64,000 nucleotides of DNA, from assembly GCF_020523825.1 (NCBI RefSeq), contig NZ_JAJALK010000007.1, forward strand, positions 1 to 64,000, read 5' to 3'. The DNA comes from Methylobacterium brachiatum (GTDB lineage Bacteria > Pseudomonadota > Alphaproteobacteria > Rhizobiales > Beijerinckiaceae). Shown here piece after piece: positions 19,001 to 26,924 of this stretch (position 1 is the stretch's first letter; each line of letters starts with the position of its first letter). A program made the position numbers and the translations under genes. The notes beneath the pieces were generated by a model, which had not been told where the DNA came from, did no database searches, and saw nothing but the letters and a program-made list of their open reading frames with translations.

Positions 19001-19095
19001 TGATGGACAGCCTGGGCGATCTTCTCGGGCGCCTGCTCGGGCGGTTCGTGGGACCGGCCGGCGACGAGACCGGGCAGGCGGCGACCGCGCCGTGA
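16009..19095 (+). CDS. RND efflux transporter, inner-membrane pump
   Basis: This 1028-residue proton-driven RND pump of the AcrB type has the usual two repeats of six helices with two large periplasmic loops. The paired aspartates that carry protons in helix 4 are in GILVDDAIVEIENVV. An N-terminal WAIRNPIAPLVLFLVLVVLG helix and the GFIPKQDN segment are also typical. It follows the adaptor after 51 bases and belongs to the same TetR-controlled operon. The substrate cannot be told from the sequence; multidrug or solvent export is usual for this arrangement. Confidence 0.92.
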   Translation: MRLNVSAWAIRNPIAPLVLFLVLVVLGLVSFRGLAVTKMPNVDVPIVSVAITQSGAAPSELQTQVTKWVEDSIAGVRGVKHITSAITEGSSVTTVEFRLQVNTDRAVNDVKDAVSKVRINLPRTIDEPVISRVEIAGLPILVYGVKAPAMTPADLSWLVEDKIARALQGVKGVGGVERVGGVAREVRVVLQPDRLLSLGITAADVNRQLRLTSADLAGGRGEVGGREQSIRTLAASRTLRDLKATSIVLPGGRKVRLDDLATVEDGVEEPRTFARFNGEPVVAFAVSRGSGASDAEVAAGVQRKIAEFQAGYPELQFELIDSSVASTIGSYDSAMHTLIEGALLAVIVVLLFLRDWRATLIAATALPLSVFPTFWAMDALGFTLNGISLLAITLVTGILVDDAIVEIENVVRHMRLGKSPFRAAIEGADEIGLAVIAITATLIAVFAPVSFMPGIAGRYFIQFGLTIAVSVFMSLLVARLITPMLAAYFLRDHGHTEEREGPVMRAYGRLVGWSVRHRVVTLFAGLALFAASIVSTGLLPSGFIPKQDNARTLFMVELAPGAKLADTVAVSDRVVSRIRALPEVTSVFVDGGRQVGGKKETRLATLTVNLTPKASRAKRQWTVEAEIAALLADEPDIRSWTLRDSGQRDLALVVSGPDADVVTEVAARLQRDMAAIPHLVAVMSTAPLNRTEVRIRPKEGVAADVGVSTDAIAETVRVGTIGDIGLNLAKFNAADRQVPIRVQLPESARGAVSRLENLKVPAKDGSAVPLAVVADIELDQGPGAIDRYDRAVRVAVEANMEGSEALGSLIAEALQTPTARNLPPGVTIKQTGDAEIMQEVFSGFLMAMGAGIMMVYAVLVLLFGSFLQPLTILFSLPLSIGGAILGLLIFHMPISMPVVIGILMLMGLVTKNAIMLVDFAVEEMGRGVDRVTAIVDAGRKRARPIVMTTIAMAAGMVPSAMALGIGGEFRAPMAVAVIAGLIVSTLLSLVFVPAVFLLMDSLGDLLGRLLGRFVGPAGDETGQAATAP

Positions 19096-19129
19096 GCGCC
19101 ACCATTTAACTACATTTCGGAGCATTGCG

Positions 19130-19567
19130 ATGACCGCTCCCATCCACCGGCGTGGCTGGTGTCGCCATGGCGGCCGTCGTGACCCTCACGTGCGGCCTGC
19201 CGGAAGCAACCCGTGCTGCCGAGCCGTTCGGCACGTGGCTTACGGAAGACGGCCGCGCGCGCATCAGAACTGAACGGTGCGGGTCCGATGCAGCCCGCCT
19301 GTGCGGTTTCGTCGTCTGGGGCAACGAGCCGCTGGACCAGGACAGCAGGCCGAAGATCGACCGCTACAACCCAAACTCGGCTTGGCAGGCCCGGCACCAG
19401 CTCGGCCACAAGATGTTGCTCGGCTTGAGGCCGAACGCGGAGGGGCGCTACGAGGGCAAGATCTACGACGCTGACAACGGCAAATCTACGACCTGACGGT
19501 GTGGAGCGATCAACCGTCAGCGCTGACTGTGAAGGGGTGCATGCTGGTGTTTTGCGCCTCGCAGTCA
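19130..19567 (+). pseudogene. DUF2147 secreted protein, frameshifted
   Basis: The sequence encodes a DUF2147 protein (EPFGTWLTEDGRARI, LCGFVVWGNEPLDQ, NPNSAWQARHQLGHKMLLGL) in the frame of 19152-19496. Near 19488 the frame shifts: GKIYDADNGKS should continue as YDLTVWSDQPSALTVKGCM, which is found one base out of phase. The best start (ATG 19130 with GGAG 8 bases upstream) is also out of phase with the body, so a second indel lies in the signal-peptide region. The gene is broken, or the sequence has two errors. It follows the RND operon. Confidence 0.7.
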
Positions 19568-20106
19568 TGAGAGCGCGTGGCCGACGTCGTCCCCGGCCAG
19601 CTCAAGGGACCAACAGACGGCCCCGGGGTCCGCGCTTCGATCCGAGGTTGGCATCGAAGGGGCCGCGGAGCGGCGCTATCTCCGCCAAGAATTCCGCACA
19701 CGAGGGATCGGCTGCGCACGCAAGGTGAGTTTCGCGCCCTCAGCCAACGGGATTGTCGCCACCTGCAGACCGACCTCACAGATTTATTGTCGGAATTGTC
19801 GGTTTCGTCGGGCCGATCGGCGACGACGGAGCGCATGTCGGGCAATCACCATCAGCTGGTCGACGAGCCGCTTGCCGCCGATGGCCAGATCCTTTCGATG
19901 ACAAGCCCGACTTCGTGCAGGGCGAGGCTGCTGCCGGTCAGCGCCGTGGAGGCGCAGGTCAGATCGACGTCGTAGGCGCGAGCGAGTTACGCGCGAGCGA
20001 CGCCGGTGATCGGCAGCACCTTGGCGCGCCGCTCGCACAGGACTGCGGAATTCATATAGATTGTTACATGCAAGTATCTATAGATACGCAATTAAAACTC
20101 TTTATA
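19568..20106. other. Intergenic region ending in an AT-rich segment
   Basis: No gene is supported here. A short frame on the minus strand (from MNSAVLCERRAK at about 20055) ends within 25 codons. From about 20050 to 20160 the base composition turns strongly AT-rich, in contrast with the rest of the window. Confidence 0.5.
20074..20087. repeat. 14-bp perfect palindrome in AT-rich DNA
   Basis: GTATCTATAGATAC is a perfect palindrome 20 bases beyond the 3' end of the E1-like gene. It could be a protein-binding site or part of a junction of the island. Confidence 0.5.
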
Positions 20107-21636
20107 TTAATAGCACATATACTTATCGTTGTAGATCTTTATGTAGTCAGGGTCTGCGCAAATGCAGCGACCGGTCGCATCACGCGCGTGAGGATCATTG
20201 AAGTGGGTGCCGAGCGGGCGCAGGAGATTGAAACGGGTTACGGTTGTAACCGTCTTAAGTCCACCCCTGGCGTCTTTGCTGAGGTCGGCTGCCAGTAAGA
20301 TGCCGGCGAGCGCGGATTGGAATGCCATCGGTACCGTGATGCCGACCGGTCGCCCACCATCGGTCAACCGAAACACGACACCACCACATACGGTGCTTTG
20401 GTAGAAGCTCCGTAGCGGCTGACCGGCGAAAGGCCTCAGCGCATCGAACGGTACGCCGAGTGCGGTCGCGATTCGCTCGACGAACGCGACACTTACGGGT
20501 TCGGAAGTTTGCAACATCCGCCGGACCTCCGGCTGCGCCTCGGGCAACCCCAACTCTTCAGCGATGCGGTCGTCTTCGTCCTTGACCTCGCCAGCAGGCA
20601 GGTAAAGGCACGCAAGGCATGCACGACCGTCCGTGAACCCGTGGCGGGAGACGCCGAGATCGCCCTCCTGGGTCCAGGCGTTGACGATCCAACGGGGGAG
20701 GGCACCCTGGACCGCGATGCGATCGCGTGCCGTATCCAGGGCGGCAGCGACACGTTCGAGGTGCCAGTCGTTACGAGCGGCCAGGTATGCTCCCCAGGTG
20801 GCGCGGTGGGGCACGACTTTCAGACCGGTATCGGCGAGCAGGGACGCTGCAACATCCACCTTCGCGGCATCAATGTCGGCCTGTCCCATCATCGCGTAGC
20901 GCTGCAGGTTCGACAGATCGACGGTCTCGTGATCGATCAGATGCAAGGTGCCTGTCAGGGAGGACAGCCGGGAGAGCGCCCAAACGGTACCATTCCCGAT
21001 GGCCCCAAGCCCGACCAAATGCGTTTCCCCAAGATCGACCGGGCCAATTTCATCGTCCGTATCCGCCGTGGTCTTCGAGCGATAGCTGCGCAGATCGAGT
21101 GCGATGTCCGTATCGAGGCTGCCGCTCGGGATCTGATCGGCGAACACGGCGCGGAACACGTTGGCGACGGCGATGCAGGCTGCCGCGCCTGCACCGAACG
21201 GATTGGCGCTCGCCCCGCATCCTATCGGGTCAGAAGAGGAAAAACGCGCCGTCCAGCCGTTGGATCCGGCAAAGAATTTCGTTCCTGCGATGTCAGGTGT
21301 CGCCTGCCCGACGCAGATCGCGATCGTCACGCGATTGGCGTCGTGCTCCAAGTGGATGGCGGGATTGATCGATTGGGCCACGCTAGCCAACCCGGCCGCG
21401 TGCGCAGTGGCTCGATCGTCCACGGCATGGATCATGAGCGTTGGGTAGAGGCGGGCCAGCAGGCGGATCGTCATGTCCAGCAGCGCGGCGCCTTCTGCCG
21501 AGCGAGCGGCCTCCCCGTCGAAGGCGATGCCGATGACCTGCGCCTGCAACCGTTCGGAGAAGGCGGCCATGCCGAAGCCGGCCAAGACCTGAGACGCGGC
21601 GGTGGCGGCGCGGTCGAAGAAATTTGCGAGGGCCAT
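20107..21636 (-). CDS. ThiF/E1-like ubiquitin-activating enzyme
   Basis: E1 enzymes adenylate the C-terminus of a ubiquitin-like protein and pass it to a cysteine. This 509-residue protein has an N-terminal module of about 200 residues and then a ThiF fold with GLGAIGNG (209-216) and IDHETVDLSNLQRY (234-247, nucleotide and Mg binding). Cysteines C340/C343 (CLAC) and C491/C493 (CIC) may bind zinc; C417 (STVCGG) is a candidate active-site residue. The end, ADPDYIKIYNDKY, fits the family although it lies in AT-rich DNA. ATG 21636 starts 2 bases after the JAB stop. It is the last gene of the operon. Confidence 0.85.
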   Translation of the reverse strand: MALANFFDRAATAASQVLAGFGMAAFSERLQAQVIGIAFDGEAARSAEGAALLDMTIRLLARLYPTLMIHAVDDRATAHAAGLASVAQSINPAIHLEHDANRVTIAICVGQATPDIAGTKFFAGSNGWTARFSSSDPIGCGASANPFGAGAAACIAVANVFRAVFADQIPSGSLDTDIALDLRSYRSKTTADTDDEIGPVDLGETHLVGLGAIGNGTVWALSRLSSLTGTLHLIDHETVDLSNLQRYAMMGQADIDAAKVDVAASLLADTGLKVVPHRATWGAYLAARNDWHLERVAAALDTARDRIAVQGALPRWIVNAWTQEGDLGVSRHGFTDGRACLACLYLPAGEVKDEDDRIAEELGLPEAQPEVRRMLQTSEPVSVAFVERIATALGVPFDALRPFAGQPLRSFYQSTVCGGVVFRLTDGGRPVGITVPMAFQSALAGILLAADLSKDARGGLKTVTTVTRFNLLRPLGTHFNDPHARDATGRCICADPDYIKIYNDKYMCY

Positions 21637-21638
21637 GC

Positions 21639-22127
21639 TCAATCCGTGATCGTGAGGAGTTGCAGCAATGCACTCCGAGGCACCCGTGCCCATCGCGCAC
21701 GGGCCTCGAGGCGGTAGGCGGCGATATCGGTGAGCGCGAACGGGCGGACCGCGTAGTCGGGCACGACGAGCGACAGGCTGCCGACCGCGGTCGCGATCGC
21801 GTAGGCGTCGTCCGCGTCAGAGTGGTAGGCTCGGCCCGGGTGGCTGTGGATTTGTCCCAGCAACGTCAGCTTCTCGCGGTGAAGCCGGACGTTGATGCGA
21901 TGGAGTTCATCCGGTCCGATGCACACGCAGACGCCGTCGTCGGTGCGGATGTGTCGCTGGGCTGGGATCCAGGTCTGCTCGACCTGGAACCGCTCGCCGT
22001 CCTGACGTCCGACCCAGAGTGCTAGCCCCTCATGTCCATCACGGCCAACGGAGTGCATGTGCTGCTGCGCTTCGTCGGCGCACGCCCGGGGGATCGTCAC
22101 GAATCGAACCGCCGAAAGCCCACTCAA
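21639..22127 (-). CDS. JAB/JAMM (Mov34/MPN/PAD-1) metalloprotease
   Basis: JAMM proteases remove or mature ubiquitin-like proteins using zinc. With the TTG start at 22127 (TTGA overlapping the E2 stop) the protein has 162 residues and a complete motif: E33 (HEGLALW), H94-x-H96 (QIHSHPG) and S103-x2-D106 (SDAD). GTG 22100 is an alternative start but would cut the first strand (VRFVTIP). Upstream frame extension to 22283 is overlap with the E2 gene. In bacterial ubiquitin-like operons this enzyme trims the Ubl precursor, removes conjugates, or both; the Ubl here lacks a terminal Gly-Gly, so trimming is plausible. Confidence 0.85.
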   Translation of the reverse strand: MSGLSAVRFVTIPRACADEAQQHMHSVGRDGHEGLALWVGRQDGERFQVEQTWIPAQRHIRTDDGVCVCIGPDELHRINVRLHREKLTLLGQIHSHPGRAYHSDADDAYAIATAVGSLSLVVPDYAVRPFALTDIAAYRLEARARWARVPRSALLQLLTITD

Positions 22128-22750
22128 TCCGGCACGCGCCCGAAGTTGACCCCCACTCCGATCATCGGCATCTGGGCCTGCACCACGAACTGGTAATGCT
22201 CGACCGGGTTGATCCCGTGGCTCCAGATCGTGTCGAGGATGAAGGCCAAGGATCCTTCGCCAGAATGACGGTGCAGAAACCATGAATCACCTGTGTGCGC
22301 GGGGTTGTCGTGGTATTCCCTGACGCGAGGTAAGCACAGGAAAGGTGGTTCTTCGGGACCGTTATTTTGCAGCAGCAGGTTCACCGGCATCTGACCTTGC
22401 TGCAGCAGCTGCAGATACATCTCCATCGGCATACCGGGCGGCACCGGCGGCCGCCGCAGCATTGGAAGAGGCAGATCCTTCGCCTTGACCGGCTCTCGGG
22501 TGAAAGGATCGATGAAGCGTACCGAGAGCGGCTGTACGTCGTAATCGGTGAAATTGACGATGACGCACGCTAACACGGGCGACGGGCGCAGCTTGGGGGC
22601 TGCGAACATCACGCACACCTCCGGGAAGGTCGCGTCGAGGAGGATCTGGCCGCGCTTGCGATAGACATCCTCCAGCGCTCGATAATCGGCGACCTCCCGC
22701 GCGAACTTCGCGCGGGAGACCTCGGGGTCGACCGTCTGTAACTCAGACAC
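22124..22750 (-). CDS. E2-like ubiquitin-conjugating protein
   Basis: This 208-residue protein matches the divergent E2-like family linked to bacterial multi-ubiquitin genes. Its core is PFLCLPRVREYH (candidate catalytic C139, then H147), NPAHTGDSWFLHRHSGEG (H152, H160, H162) and an amphipathic ILDTIWSHGINPVEHY. The N-terminal half is a beta-rich E2-like sheet (VCVMFAAPKL, ACVIVNFTDYDVQPLSVRFI). GTG 22750 was chosen because GGAG lies 6 bases upstream; the earlier TTG 22756 has no room for a ribosome-binding site. It overlaps the Ubl stop by 8 bases. The E2 role is inferred from family and context. Confidence 0.78.
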   Translation of the reverse strand: MSELQTVDPEVSRAKFAREVADYRALEDVYRKRGQILLDATFPEVCVMFAAPKLRPSPVLACVIVNFTDYDVQPLSVRFIDPFTREPVKAKDLPLPMLRRPPVPPGMPMEMYLQLLQQGQMPVNLLLQNNGPEEPPFLCLPRVREYHDNPAHTGDSWFLHRHSGEGSLAFILDTIWSHGINPVEHYQFVVQAQMPMIGVGVNFGRVPD

Positions 22751-23474
22751 CGGCAACTCCAGCGTTCAGGCTGAGCCACACGAGGTCGCCATCGTGCAGC
22801 CCGACGCCGGCGACGGTTTGGTTCAGGTCGTACGGGTTGCCGTGCTCGTCCTTCAGCTGCCACTCGTCTTCCGGGCGCCCAACGTTCCCAGACTTTTGCA
22901 GCGCCTCGGTGCGGACCTGCCTCAGCGGCGTTCCCGCATGAACTTTAAGCTCGGTCTCGGTGCCGTTGACGACGACTTTAAGCGCGATGCCGTGTTCGGC
23001 GGGGGCCTTCCGCTTCACGGTCTGAAAGTGCTCGACCCCCTTGCGAGCGAGATCGAACAGCTCGTGATCCTCAACGCGAATGTCGTCATCCCCGGGGATG
23101 ACGAGGAACACCTCGAACGCCGCGGGGTCGACACCGGCCAGCGTCTTGAGAACGACGCCGGTGATGCCTCGGACCGGCCACTCCTGGTCCTGCCCGTCGA
23201 TGAAGAAGCGGTAGAGCGTATCGCTTGGGGCCACCAGAATTCGCTCGACCCCGTGTTGACGTAGGTCGAAGGTCTCGTCGAGATGCAGCGGCCGCAGCGC
23301 GTTGTCCGGCATCCAGGCGAGGACGGCGTAATCGTCCACCGGGTGTTTGCCCGCCGCCTTTATGATCTGCCGCCCGGTCGGCACCGGATCCGTAAGATGG
23401 ACGTCTTTGGCGTTCAGATTCTCGTCGAAGACCTGAACCGCGACGCGGTCCTCAACGTGTTCATGCTCGTGCAT
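22743..23474 (-). CDS. Triple ubiquitin-like (multi-ubiquitin) protein
   Basis: This 243-residue protein consists of three beta-grasp, ubiquitin-like units: about 10-82 (VAVQVFDENL to ILVAPSD), 87-152 (LYRFFIDGQDQEW to GVEHFQT) and 162-238 (GIALKVVVNGTETEL to LVWLSLN). It should be the modifier activated by the E1 and moved by the E2. The C-terminus is LNAGVAGV, with no Gly-Gly; either the JAB protease trims it or the pathway uses another terminus. The N-terminus is His-rich (MHEHEH). ATG 23474 lies 84 bases after the helicase stop. Confidence 0.82.
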   Translation of the reverse strand: MHEHEHVEDRVAVQVFDENLNAKDVHLTDPVPTGRQIIKAAGKHPVDDYAVLAWMPDNALRPLHLDETFDLRQHGVERILVAPSDTLYRFFIDGQDQEWPVRGITGVVLKTLAGVDPAAFEVFLVIPGDDDIRVEDHELFDLARKGVEHFQTVKRKAPAEHGIALKVVVNGTETELKVHAGTPLRQVRTEALQKSGNVGRPEDEWQLKDEHGNPYDLNQTVAGVGLHDGDLVWLSLNAGVAGV

Positions 23475-23558
23475 CGTGCGCTCGCCATGGGTGGACAGCC
23501 ACGCGGCTGCCCTTCTGATCCCTCCAGCGCAGGCAGGGTCGGCGAATCGGTAGTGCGG

Positions 23559-26500
23559 CTAAAAAGAATCCTCGGCAGTGCAGACGAAATAGAATCGGCA
23601 GGTCGGACAATCGCTCGACGGCTTCGTCGGAAAACGGCCAGCCTTGATCCCAGTGATGGCGTCGGCGTACTCGGTCAGACCCGCGCCGCCCTGATCGGGA
23701 TCGATATCCGCCGCCTCAGGGGTGGCTGGATAGACCGCTTGCAGGACGACCTTCCGTCCGGGATACGCTTGGCCCATCGCCTCGCCGAGGAGTTCCCAGA
23801 TCGCCTTCTCGTGCTCGCTCTTCGATTTGCGACCGGTCCGGTAGATCTGAGCAACGATGGTTCGATCCGGCTTTTCCACGATACGGTCGGCGCGGACGCT
23901 GATGCTGCCCCCTGCAGTGGTGACACGCCGTTGGCGGTCGACGGTCGTCCCGTCTTCGTCAAGCAGTCCGACAGCGTTTTCGACCATGGTTTCGGCTGCA
24001 GTACGGTAGACAGGCTCGAAGCCGTGATCGATCGGTCCCCGGTTAATCCATATCTGTGCGAGTCGCTCGCGGGCTTGGGCCGGAGTGATCGTGTTACCCT
24101 CAGTGCGCTGGTCTGAGATCCACTCCAGGGTCGCGCGCACGCATCGGTGAAACGCGAGGTACGCGCTGGCTGCGCTTCGGTCACCGAGATCGTCGACGAC
24201 TTCGTAGCGGTAGCGCGCCGGGCATTTCGTCCAGATCAGCAGCTCGCGTGCGTCGTGGACCTCTGTGGGTACGATGGTCACGACCTCCATCGGTGGCGCG
24301 GCTGCGGCGATGACCGCGGCGACGCGCGCTTTCGGTAGGCGTACCCCGAGGTCCTTCAGGAACTTGGAAGGGTTGCAAGTCGCTTTCGCGGTGTAGCGTT
24401 TCGCGCTGCTGATCGAGAGAACGTCTCGCGAGCGCGAGAGGGCGACGAAGAAGAGGCATTGTTCCTCGGCGTCATGATCGCTCGGCAGAATTCCGAGACG
24501 TTCCATCCCGCGTGGGGCTGGGCAGCGCACGCTCTGGCGTTTGCCCGGCACGTACCGGGTCGCCACCTGGGGCAAGTGCACGGCCGGAAACTCCAGCCCT
24601 TTGGCAGCGTGCACGGTCATCATCCGCACGGCGGGGATGCCGTCGGCCTCCGGCGGCACGACACGGAATGCCCGATCATCGTCTAGGCGCTCGAGCCTAC
24701 GGATTCGCTCGAGAAACGCGTGCCGACTGCCTTGGCCGCCGGTCGCCTCAGCTTGCTCACGAGCAAATTTCAAAAGCTGATAGATGGCGACGCGGCATTG
24801 CTGAGACTGAACACCCGGATCATCGACGAAGCGTTGGAGATACCCACTTGCCTCGAACAGGTAATCCGCCAGCATCCGCCAAGCCGTCGTACCCCGTGTC
24901 ACCCCGGCGAGATGCCCGGCCAGAAGGATCAGGCCCTTCCGTCCAACCTCCGTCAGCCCATCGACTAATTCGGCGCGTGCGCAGACAGCGAGGATGTCCT
25001 CGCCTGAGGCTTCCGCCTCTCGGATCGCCAAGAGCGCATCACGGCGCGTCGCACCGTATTCCGGGAGCTGTGCAACGCGGATCAGCCCCGCCGCGTCCCT
25101 GTCAGCTCCGAGCGATACGAGGGAGAGCAGGTCCCGGATCTCAGGCCGCTCGAAGAGGTCGCCGAGATACAGGATCGGAACGCCGAATTCTTGTAGCAAC
25201 CGACCGAACCGAGCCAGGCACAGGTGTGTCCGTGCGAGGATGGCCTGGCGATCGTGAGGGATCCCCTCGGACGCGAAACGCGCGATCTGATCGCGTACCG
25301 CGCCGGCTTCCGAGCGTAGGTCATCCGCTTGCAGGTGGTCGACGTATCCCACCGCGCCACGGTGAGGATGCCATACCACCGCTGGCTTCGGAGCCGCGGC
25401 GATCTTGCCACCATACTGCTCAAACAGTTTCACGACCGCCTCACCGGAGCGGTAATTCGTCGTCAGCGACCTGCTCTGCCCGTCCCGATATCGAGCCGCG
25501 AAGCCGGCGGCGTTAGCCGGTGCCGCGCCACGAAACCGATAGATCGATTGCCTCGGGTCGGCGACCGCCCAAACACGTCGACCATCGTCCGCGATTTGGT
25601 CGAGCAAGGCGGTGCTCGCCGCGTTCACATCCTGATACTCGTCGACGAGGATCCAACGGTAGCGATCTCTGACGGTGGCCCGCACACCAGCGTGGTCGGT
25701 CAGCAACTGCGCCGCCTTGCCGACCAGATCGCCGAAATCGACAGCGCCCATGGCGTGGAGCGCGTCTTGATATACTTTGTAGACGCCGCCGACCTCGACA
25801 GCCTTCTCGGCAGCCTCCACCACGTCCGGGGGGCCGCCAGCTGCGAGCGCGTCTTCTGCTGCCGCTAGGTATTCGGCTGGTCCGACCATCTCATCCTTCG
25901 CCCGCGAGATCGCTCGCAGGATCGGGCGCAGCTCCAGTGTCGGGTCCCACAGATTTTGAAAATGGCGAAGTTTCAGGTGGGGAAGGAGATCTTCGAGTAG
26001 GCCGAGACACCGCGCCTCGTCGAAGACGTCAAAGTTGCCCCTCAGGCCCGCTTGCACCGCGTACAAACGCAAAAGTTCCAGGCCGAACGCGTGGAAGGTG
26101 CCGATCCACATTTGCGCGGCTGCGGCTTCGTCCAGGAGAGCGATGCGCTCACGCATCTCCGCGGCCGATTGGTTGGAGAACGTGAGCGCGAGGATCTCCC
26201 AGGGCTGGACGCCGGTCCCGAGAAGGTACTCGATCCGCCCCACGAGCGTACGCGTCTTCCCTGTACCGGGCCCGGCGTCGAGAATGAGCGGGCGTTCGTC
26301 CCACTCCGCAGCAGCGCGCTGATCAGGGTCGAGCGGGATGATCGGTGGCGGCTCCTCCACCGCGCTTGGTTCCGGAAGCGGTGGTAGCAGGAGAGCCCGG
26401 ATCGACTGCATCGTCACGAACGAGATCGGAAGACCGATCTCCGCTGCGATCTGCGACGGCGTTTGCCGGTCACGCACCAAGCGTTGCCGCAGCAGGTCGG

Positions 26501-26921
26501 CCGGGAGCAAGAACTCCTGAGCAAAGACGTCGGCTTGCGTCTCTCGCCGCTCGCGCGGTGAGTAGGCAACGACCCGCTCCGCTCCGATCTCGAAGGCCTG
26601 ACCGCCGAAGCCTGCCTCGGCCGAGCGCACGAGGGATTGGCGCTCGTCATGCAGGTAGAAGTGCCCGATTTCGTGTGCGGTGACGATTGTCCGTTGGTCG
26701 GCCTCGAGGTGCCCTGCAAGACGAATGAAGCCGTCACCTCGCTCTAGCACCCCGATGACCTCAGGGCCGTACACCGTTCCGGCTTCGAGCGTATCGACTT
26801 CAAGGTCGGCGATCTCGAGGGCCGCCGCGACCAGGGCTGCTGCTGTCTCGTCGACGGCGCGTACGGCAGCTTCGGCGTGTGCGCGCCGAGCGATGACTCG
26901 GATGCCGCGCCAAGCGTCCAC
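23559..26921 (-). CDS. ImmA/IrrE protease - UvrD helicase - PD-(D/E)XK fusion
   Basis: This 1120-residue fusion has an ImmA/IrrE-type zinc protease domain (HEIGH at 83-87, third ligand in RRETQADVFAQEFLLP near E127). A UvrD/PcrA superfamily 1 helicase follows (Walker A GPGTGKT 217-223, DEYQD 427-431, RQSIYRFRG about 457-465, TNYRSG). A C-terminal RecB/AddB-like nuclease domain has the four cluster cysteines C900, C1105, C1108 and C1114. Its catalytic motif looks altered: isoleucine and arginine stand where D and K are expected in the D-x-K-T-G motif (IYRTG, about 1026-1030). The start is GTG 26921 with GGAG upstream. Confidence 0.9.
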   Translation of the reverse strand: MDAWRGIRVIARRAHAEAAVRAVDETAAALVAAALEIADLEVDTLEAGTVYGPEVIGVLERGDGFIRLAGHLEADQRTIVTAHEIGHFYLHDERQSLVRSAEAGFGGQAFEIGAERVVAYSPRERRETQADVFAQEFLLPADLLRQRLVRDRQTPSQIAAEIGLPISFVTMQSIRALLLPPLPEPSAVEEPPPIIPLDPDQRAAAEWDERPLILDAGPGTGKTRTLVGRIEYLLGTGVQPWEILALTFSNQSAAEMRERIALLDEAAAAQMWIGTFHAFGLELLRLYAVQAGLRGNFDVFDEARCLGLLEDLLPHLKLRHFQNLWDPTLELRPILRAISRAKDEMVGPAEYLAAAEDALAAGGPPDVVEAAEKAVEVGGVYKVYQDALHAMGAVDFGDLVGKAAQLLTDHAGVRATVRDRYRWILVDEYQDVNAASTALLDQIADDGRRVWAVADPRQSIYRFRGAAPANAAGFAARYRDGQSRSLTTNYRSGEAVVKLFEQYGGKIAAAPKPAVVWHPHRGAVGYVDHLQADDLRSEAGAVRDQIARFASEGIPHDRQAILARTHLCLARFGRLLQEFGVPILYLGDLFERPEIRDLLSLVSLGADRDAAGLIRVAQLPEYGATRRDALLAIREAEASGEDILAVCARAELVDGLTEVGRKGLILLAGHLAGVTRGTTAWRMLADYLFEASGYLQRFVDDPGVQSQQCRVAIYQLLKFAREQAEATGGQGSRHAFLERIRRLERLDDDRAFRVVPPEADGIPAVRMMTVHAAKGLEFPAVHLPQVATRYVPGKRQSVRCPAPRGMERLGILPSDHDAEEQCLFFVALSRSRDVLSISSAKRYTAKATCNPSKFLKDLGVRLPKARVAAVIAAAAPPMEVVTIVPTEVHDARELLIWTKCPARYRYEVVDDLGDRSAASAYLAFHRCVRATLEWISDQRTEGNTITPAQARERLAQIWINRGPIDHGFEPVYRTAAETMVENAVGLLDEDGTTVDRQRRVTTAGGSISVRADRIVEKPDRTIVAQIYRTGRKSKSEHEKAIWELLGEAMGQAYPGRKVVLQAVYPATPEAADIDPDQGGAGLTEYADAITGIKAGRFPTKPSSDCPTCRFYFVCTAEDSF

Positions 26922-26924
26922 CGC

